Positions 57,673 through 64,000 of a DNA stretch of 64,000 bases are shown here, in pieces; position 1 is the first letter of the stretch; every line of letters begins with the position of its first letter. The stretch is from the NCBI RefSeq assembly GCF_007993935.1, contig NZ_VITY01000001.1, positions 62,001-126,000 of the forward strand, in the 5' to 3' direction. The position numbers and the translations under genes were made by a program. Source of the DNA: Bradyrhizobium macuxiense (GTDB taxonomy: Bacteria; Pseudomonadota; Alphaproteobacteria; Rhizobiales; Xanthobacteraceae). The notes beneath the pieces are model-generated. The model ran no database searches and was not told where the DNA came from. It saw only the letters and a program-made list of their open reading frames with translations.

Positions 57673-58806
57673 CTAGGCCCTTGGAGGCAAACCCGACGAC
57701 GGCCCACGCCAACGCGCTGATGTCACGCGCCACGGCTGCAGAAATTTGCCGCTGCCGGCGATCTTGCGGACGAAGACCGGCCAGGCCGGCCTCCGCACGA
57801 CTTTGACGACGGGCACCAGCGGCGGCACTTCGAGTTTTTTGGCCGGCTCGGCCTGGCGGACTTCGTCGGGGGCTTGGGACTTGAGAGCTTCTGATCTGAC
57901 GGGCTCAGGCTTCCGAGGTTCAGGCTTGGGAGCCTCCCGTTGTGCAGGTTCAGCCTTGACAGGTTCGGCGCTGGCAGGTTCGGCCTTGGAAGGTTCAGCT
58001 TTGGCAGTTTCCTTGGCAGTTTCCTTGGCAGTTTCCTTGGCAGGTTCAGCTTTGGGAGGTTCGCCCCTGCGCACCTCGGACCTGGACGGCTCGGACGTGA
58101 TCGGCGCGGATTGGCGAAGCTCGGGCGGTTTCGGAAGCTCCGGTTTGAGCAATTCGGCCGCGCCGGCTTCGCTTTTGCCGGGTGCAGACGGGAGAGGATC
58201 GAGCTTGAGCGATGCAGGCTTGGCAGGCTCTGCCTTCGGGGGTTCGACCTTCCGGTATTCGGGCTTCGGCTCCGCAGGAACAACCGGCGCTGTTTCGCGA
58301 AGCTCGGGCTTTTGCTCCGATTTGGGGAGCTCTGGCCTGACAGGTTCGACCTTACGCAACTCAAGCTTCGGCGTCTCAAGCTTGGGCAATTCGGGTCTGG
58401 GCGGCTGCGGTGCGGGCACATCCGCCGCCGGCGACGGCGTCACCGATTTTGATTTCAGCCTCGCCAGCAGTTCCTCGATCGAGGGCACCGAGGCTGCGTC
58501 AAGCGGCGCGCGCGGCGCGGCCGGTGGCGTCGCCCGGACCGGAGGTGGCGGTGCCGCGATCGGCGCCGGCGGCGACAGATCGGCCGGCGCCAATTGCGCG
58601 AACTTGCCGCGCGCGATCTCCAGCGCCTTGTCGAAATCAGGCCGGTCGATCCACGCCTTCGACTGCACCTCGACCACGCGGGCTTCCCACAAGCGCGCGG
58701 CCTCGATGTCGTAGTAACCCATCTGCTTCTGGTTGATCAGTTGCAGACCATGGCCGGTGACGGCCCATTGCTTGCCAAGCCAGTGGATGTCACGGTGCAG
58801 CGGCAT
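57673..58806 (-). CDS. Hypothetical protein with KEPA-type low-complexity repeats
   Basis: 377 residues from MPLHRDIHWLGKQWAVTGHG. The first about 75 residues form a small conserved domain (HWLGKQWAVTGHGLQLINQKQMG, ARLWEARVVEVQSKAW). The rest is low complexity rich in Pro, Glu, Lys and Ala, including KETAKETAKETAK from a 12-base tandem DNA repeat (58001-58043), and ends in a basic WPVFVRKIAGSG tail. No membrane segment. The start lies 16 bases after the serS stop codon. A scaffold or DNA-binding function is only a guess. Confidence 0.7.
   Translation of the reverse strand: MPLHRDIHWLGKQWAVTGHGLQLINQKQMGYYDIEAARLWEARVVEVQSKAWIDRPDFDKALEIARGKFAQLAPADLSPPAPIAAPPPPVRATPPAAPRAPLDAASVPSIEELLARLKSKSVTPSPAADVPAPQPPRPELPKLETPKLELRKVEPVRPELPKSEQKPELRETAPVVPAEPKPEYRKVEPPKAEPAKPASLKLDPLPSAPGKSEAGAAELLKPELPKPPELRQSAPITSEPSRSEVRRGEPPKAEPAKETAKETAKETAKAEPSKAEPASAEPVKAEPAQREAPKPEPRKPEPVRSEALKSQAPDEVRQAEPAKKLEVPPLVPVVKVVRRPAWPVFVRKIAGSGKFLQPWRVTSARWRGPSSGLPPRA
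58001..58043. repeat. 12-base tandem repeat within the KEPA gene
   Basis: Three full copies of TTGGCAGTTTCC plus TTGGCAG. Being a multiple of three, copy-number changes would keep the reading frame and add or remove a KETA unit. Confidence 0.9.
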
Positions 58807-58822
58807 CGCACTGGCCCTCGCC

Positions 58823-60336
<1,514 letters not shown>

Positions 60337-60356
60337 GAGTGTGAGGCGAAATCACC

Positions 60357-61163
60357 CTATTCGGCCGGATTGGTCGCCGATGGCGCCCCGGACGAGGCGT
60401 TCGTGGCAGCGGCCTTTTTCTCCACCATGCGCACCGCGATGATGGCGCCCTCATAGAGCGCGAGCAGCGGGATCGCGAGCGAGGCCTGGCTCAGCACGTC
60501 GGGCGGCGTCAGCACCGCGGCGATGATGAAGGCGATCACGATGAAGTAGCGCCGCTTCTCCTTCAGCATCTTCGAGGTGACGATGCCGATGCGGCCGAGC
60601 AAGGTCAGGATCACCGGCAGCTGGAAGGCGATGCCGAACGCGAAGATCAGCGACATCATCAGCGACAGATATTCGCCGACCTTGGGCAGCAATTCGATCT
60701 GCGCGGTCTCGGAGCCGCCGGCCTGCTGCATGCTGAGCGAAAAGCGCGTGATCATCGGAAAAACGACGAAATAGACCAGCATCGCGCCGAGCACAAAGAA
60801 CACCGGGGTCGCGATCAAATACGGCAGGAACGCATTGCGCTCATGCCGGTAGAGGCCGGGCGCGACGAACTTGTAGATCTGGGTCGCGACGATCGGAAAC
60901 GAAATGAAGCCGGCGCCGAACAGCGCAAGCTTGAGCTGGGTGACGAAATACTCCAGCAGCGCGGTGTAGATGAACTTCGAGTTCGCCGCCCCGGCCACCC
61001 AGACATACGGCCAGACCAGGATGTTGTAGATCTGCTTGGCGAAGAAGAAGCAGATGATGAAGGCCACGCCGAAGCCGAGCAGCGCCTTGATCAGGCGCGA
61101 GCGCAGCTCGATCAGGTGATCCATCAAGGGGGCCTTGCTGGCCTCGATGTCTTCAGCGCTCAT
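60357..61163 (-). CDS. tatC: Sec-independent translocase subunit TatC
   Basis: 268 residues, six transmembrane helices. N-terminal [21 protein letters not shown] carries the conserved Glu of the signal-peptide site; [15 protein letters not shown] and the [20 protein letters not shown] block follow. It recognises twin-arginine signals, such as that of the FAH-fold protein in this window. Overlaps tatB by 4 bases. Confidence 0.96.
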   Translation of the reverse strand: MSAEDIEASKAPLMDHLIELRSRLIKALLGFGVAFIICFFFAKQIYNILVWPYVWVAGAANSKFIYTALLEYFVTQLKLALFGAGFISFPIVATQIYKFVAPGLYRHERNAFLPYLIATPVFFVLGAMLVYFVVFPMITRFSLSMQQAGGSETAQIELLPKVGEYLSLMMSLIFAFGIAFQLPVILTLLGRIGIVTSKMLKEKRRYFIVIAFIIAAVLTPPDVLSQASLAIPLLALYEGAIIAVRMVEKKAAATNASSGAPSATNPAE

Positions 61164-61681
61164 GACGCCCTCGCGTCCTTGAGCACGTCCGGCTGTGCCG
61201 GCGTGACGTCTTGCGGTGCCGGCTCGGGCTTCACCTCATTGGTGATCGCGAGCGGCTCGCCTGTGGCTGCATGCGCCTCGGCCTCGACGAAGGTTTCCGG
61301 CGTTGGCTCGGCAGGTGTCGTGGGCGTCACCGGTGCGTCGCTTGACGTCACCGGTGCGTCGATCGCCGAGGCGACCTGCGCATCGACCGGCTTGTCGATC
61401 TGCAGGGCGTCGGTGACGTCCTTCTGCAGCGAGGTCATGATGTTGCCGCTGGTGATGCCGGTTGCGGCTTCCCTGACCTCGTCGAAGCTCTTCTTGAGGT
61501 CGGCCATCTCGGCCTCGCGCATGGCTTCCTGGAACTGGCCCTGGAATTCGGCGGCCATCTTCCGGGCCTTGCCCATCCATTGCCCGACCATGCGCAGCAC
61601 GCCCGGAAGTTCTTTCGGGCCGATGGCGATCAGCGCGACGACCGCGATGACGACCAGTTCACTCCACCCGATATCGAACAT
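61160..61681 (-). CDS. tatB: Sec-independent translocase subunit TatB
   Basis: 173 residues: N-terminal membrane helix [26 protein letters not shown], an amphipathic helix ([19 protein letters not shown]), and a long Ala/Pro/Thr-rich tail usual for alphaproteobacterial TatB. It passes Tat substrates from TatC to TatA. Its stop codon overlaps the tatC start. Confidence 0.95.
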   Translation of the reverse strand: MFDIGWSELVVIAVVALIAIGPKELPGVLRMVGQWMGKARKMAAEFQGQFQEAMREAEMADLKKSFDEVREAATGITSGNIMTSLQKDVTDALQIDKPVDAQVASAIDAPVTSSDAPVTPTTPAEPTPETFVEAEAHAATGEPLAITNEVKPEPAPQDVTPAQPDVLKDARAS

Positions 61682-61841
61682 GAATTGTTCCGCCTAAGCG
61701 CGCCGCCATCGGCCCCATCGCTCCCAACAGGATGTGGGGCTGCCGGCGCCTTTTCTCAATCGGCGTCCATAGCGCGTCTGTGCGACGGCGTCACCGTTTC
61801 GCGCGAAGAAAAACGTCGAAATATACGTCAGTACAAGCGCG

Positions 61842-62075
61842 TTAGACGGCCTTGCTGCCGACGTCTTGGCGCGCGGCCGACGGCGCCGAATTGTGATCGA
61901 TCGACTTGGTGGGCTCGGTCTTGTCCGCGACCTTGTCGTCGTCCTGCATGCCCTTCTTGAAGGCCTTGATGCCCTGGGCGACGTCACCCATCAGGTCCGA
62001 AATCTTGCCGCGACCGAACAGCAGCAGGACCACTGCGATCACAACGATCCAGTGCCAAATGCTAAGCGAACCCAT
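61842..62075 (-). CDS. tatA: Sec-independent translocase subunit TatA
   Basis: 77 residues from [25 protein letters not shown]: one membrane helix with FGRGKI hinge, then an amphipathic helix ([17 protein letters not shown]) and acidic tail. It forms the export pore of the Tat system. The gap of 160 bases to tatB is noncoding. Confidence 0.95.
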   Translation of the reverse strand: MGSLSIWHWIVVIAVVLLLFGRGKISDLMGDVAQGIKAFKKGMQDDDKVADKTEPTKSIDHNSAPSAARQDVGSKAV

Positions 62076-62222
62076 CCTGCAACCCTCCAGAAATGGCCGG
62101 CGGACCGGCCTGAACATGGCCGGAAGTTAGGCCCGCGGGGTGTCAAAAACAAGGACCTCTGCCGCGGCAAATCGCTGTCGCGGCTACGTAATATTGCTAG
62201 GCTTAACCGGGAATATTCCGCC

Positions 62223-63143
62223 CTATTCGCCCTTCTCGGCGCCGTCGTGATCGTCCGCGTCGTCGGCGCGTTCGTCCGGCTCGTCGGCGTCGGGTTCGTG
62301 GGCGTCGGGCTCGGCCGCGTCAGGTTCGCCTGCCTCCACCTCACCGACCACCTCGGCTTCGGCCTCGGCTGTCGCTTCAACCTCGGCAGCGGCCTCGGTT
62401 TCGGTTTCAGTCTCAGCCTTCGGTTCCTCGGCCTCCGGCTCGACGGCCGGCGCGAGCAGCAGTTCCAGCGTATCGCCGGGCTCGAGCGGCTCCTCATCCT
62501 CGCGAAGCGTCGCATCGTCAGATGGCGACGGAACGGAGAAGCCGGTCGGCAGACGCGAGTCGAGCAGACCCGTGCCCTTCAGTTCCTCGAGCCCCGGCAG
62601 ATCGCCGAGCGCTTCCAGGCTGAACTGCGACAGGAAGCCGTCGGTGGTTCCGAAGGTCAGCGGGCGGCCCGGCGTCTTGCGGCGGCCGCGCGGGCGGATC
62701 CAGCCGGTCTCAAGCAGCACGTCGATCGTTCCCTTCGACGTCACCACGCCGCGAATCTCTTCGATCTCGGCGCGGGTCACCGGCTGGTGATAAGCGACGA
62801 TCGCCAGCACCTCGATCGCGGCACGCGACAGCTTCCGCGTCTCGGTGCTCTCGCGCGTCATCAGCCACGACAGATCGCCGGCGGTGCGGAACGTCCACTT
62901 GTTCGCGACCTTCACCAGGTTGACGCCACGCGGCGCATATTCCGCCTGCAACTGCGCGAGCGCCTGCTTGATGTCGACGCCGTCGGGCATCCGCTTGGCG
63001 AGCGTTGCCTGATCGATCGGCTCGGCCGATGCGAACAACAGGGCTTCCAGGAGCCGCAATTCCTCAGGACGCGCTACCGGATGATCCATAGGAGAAACCT
63101 CCTCCTCGGGCTCGTCTCTGCGCACTTCCGCCAAGCTTGCCAT
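62223..63143 (-). CDS. scpB: Segregation and condensation protein B
   Basis: 306 residues from MASLAEVRRDEPEEE, supported by AAGGAG 11 bases upstream; an upstream TTG would overlap scpA. Two winged-helix domains: LRLLEALLFASAEPIDQATLAKRMP and LSRAAIEVLAIVAYHQPVTRAEIEEIRGV. The last about 85 residues are an unusually long acidic, Ala/Glu/Asp-rich tail (ETETETEAAAEVEATAEAEA). With ScpA and SMC it forms the chromosome-condensing complex. Confidence 0.95.
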   Translation of the reverse strand: MASLAEVRRDEPEEEVSPMDHPVARPEELRLLEALLFASAEPIDQATLAKRMPDGVDIKQALAQLQAEYAPRGVNLVKVANKWTFRTAGDLSWLMTRESTETRKLSRAAIEVLAIVAYHQPVTRAEIEEIRGVVTSKGTIDVLLETGWIRPRGRRKTPGRPLTFGTTDGFLSQFSLEALGDLPGLEELKGTGLLDSRLPTGFSVPSPSDDATLREDEEPLEPGDTLELLLAPAVEPEAEEPKAETETETEAAAEVEATAEAEAEVVGEVEAGEPDAAEPDAHEPDADEPDERADDADDHDGAEKGE

Positions 63144-63165
63144 GGGCTTGCTCTCCTTCTTCCAC

Positions 63166-63987
63166 TTACTCAACCGACAGGTCCGGCGCGGCCATTGCGG
63201 CCTGTGCCTGACGCTTTCGGAAATAGATCGGCGCGAACGCCTGCTTCTGGTTGATTTCCATCTCGCCTTCGCGAACCAATTCGAGGGCCGCGGCGAAGCT
63301 CGATGCGAACACCGTCGCCTTCTGGGTCGGATCGGCGACGTAGTTCATCAGGTACTCGTCGAGGCAGCTCCAGTCCTCGGCAATGCCGACCAGCCGCTCC
63401 AGCGAGGCGCGCGCTTCGGCGAGCGACCAGACGGTGCGCTTCTGCAGATGAACCGTGGTCAGCACGCGCGACTGGCGCTGCGTGGCATAGGCCGACAGCA
63501 GATCGTACAAGGTCGCGGTGAATTTCGGGTGCTTGATCTCGGCAATCGATTCCGGATTGCCGCGCGGAAAGATATCGCGCTGGAACTGCGGCCGGTTCAT
63601 CAGCCGGTTCGCCGCCTCGCGGATCGCCTCCAGACGGCGCAGCCGGTTGGCAAGCGCGGTCGCCATTTCCTCGGCGCTCGGCCCCTCCGCGCTCGGCGGT
63701 TCGGGCAGCAGGAGCCGCGACTTCAGGAAGGCGAGCCAGGCTGCCATCACCAGATAGTCGGCGGCGAGTTCGAGACGGATCTTGCGGGCCGCCTCGATGA
63801 ACGAGAGATATTGGTCGGCGAGCGCAAGGATCGAGATCTTCGACAGGTCGACCTTCTGCTGCCGCGCCAGCGTCAACAGCAGGTCGAGCGGGCCTTCATA
63901 GCCCTCGACGTCGACCACCAGCGCCGGTTCGCCCTCGGCGAGGTCGGCCGGCCGCCCGGTATCAAACGATAGAATTTCAGCGGTCAT
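63166..63987 (-). CDS. scpA: Segregation and condensation protein A (kleisin)
   Basis: 273 residues, complete. The kleisin N-terminal helix VDVEGYEGPLDLLLTLARQQKVDLSKISI binds the SMC neck; DQYLSFIEAARKIRLELAADYLVMAAWLAFLKSRLLLP follows, and the C-terminal winged helix (VREGEMEINQKQAFAPIYFRKR) binds the SMC head. It is the ScpB partner; their coding regions are separated by 22 bases. Confidence 0.95.
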   Translation of the reverse strand: MTAEILSFDTGRPADLAEGEPALVVDVEGYEGPLDLLLTLARQQKVDLSKISILALADQYLSFIEAARKIRLELAADYLVMAAWLAFLKSRLLLPEPPSAEGPSAEEMATALANRLRRLEAIREAANRLMNRPQFQRDIFPRGNPESIAEIKHPKFTATLYDLLSAYATQRQSRVLTTVHLQKRTVWSLAEARASLERLVGIAEDWSCLDEYLMNYVADPTQKATVFASSFAAALELVREGEMEINQKQAFAPIYFRKRQAQAAMAAPDLSVE

Positions 63988-64000
63988 GCCGTCCCTACCC

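Overview
The window reads as chromosomal DNA of a GC-rich alphaproteobacterium of the Nitrobacteraceae, most likely Bradyrhizobium or a close relative. The grounds are gene order (uvrA, ssb, gyrA, coaD, ppi, queA, tgt on one side; scpA-scpB-tatABC-serS-surE-pcm-nlpD-yajC-secDF on the other), small Omp25/RopB-type outer-membrane proteins, LexA boxes of the alphaproteobacterial direct-repeat type (GTTC-N7-GTTC), a stand-alone DUF1127 protein, and many intergenic palindromic repeats of the kind common in bradyrhizobia. This rests on sequence reading alone; no database search was run. No rRNA, tRNA, CRISPR array, IS element or prophage was recognised.

Layout. 0-3.1 kb: end of a DMT-type transporter, orphan BrnA-like antitoxin, cysK, a small zinc-ribbon protein and tgt. 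3.1-7.6 kb: patatin-like lipoprotein, TetR regulator, PepSY protein and asd, the last behind what looks like a threonine-codon attenuator. 7.7-11.5 kb: queA, two cyclophilins with an overlapping gene between them, coaD. 11.6-19.6 kb: kup, an SDR/ECF-sigma pair, gyrA, a DUF2306 membrane protein and a small phosphatase-like protein. 19.6-25.7 kb: ssb and uvrA, each with an SOS box, separated by two tandem outer-membrane protein genes and a decayed third fragment.

25.7-42.8 kb is accessory: a two-gene cassette with a SLATT-like 2TM protein, a VOC protein with a truncated duplicate, PRC-barrel, an MxaD-like/YVTN pair, an SMC/ABC-like ATPase divergent from a WYL-like protein, a PPC-domain protein with an acyl-CoA synthetase, SPW, TPR, GNAT, a Tat-exported FAH-fold enzyme, DUF3597, DUF2189, an MltB-type transglycosylase, DUF3574, an AraC regulator, a small secreted protein and DUF1127.

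42.8-64 kb is again mostly core: trmFO, a kinase fused to an adenylate-forming-enzyme C-terminal domain, DUF1488, then the minus-strand secretion/assembly cluster. Homologues of two mitochondrial complex I assembly factors (NDUFAF6-like and NDUFAF3-like) overlap each other at the end of yajC-secD-secF. A DUF815 ATPase, a YkgJ-type cysteine-cluster protein and a porin face the other way. Then come a degenerate-LytM NlpD protein, pcm, surE, a repeat-rich KEPA protein, serS, tatCBA and scpBA. The joint themes are protein export and envelope assembly, chromosome maintenance and tRNA modification (tgt, queA, trmFO).

The strongest points for follow-up are the Thr-leader attenuator in front of asd, a Tgt that has lost all four zinc ligands, the kinase/adenylation-domain fusion, a probable TetR operator shared by two genes, and a repressor-type palindrome inside a strong promoter in front of the DUF2306 gene.
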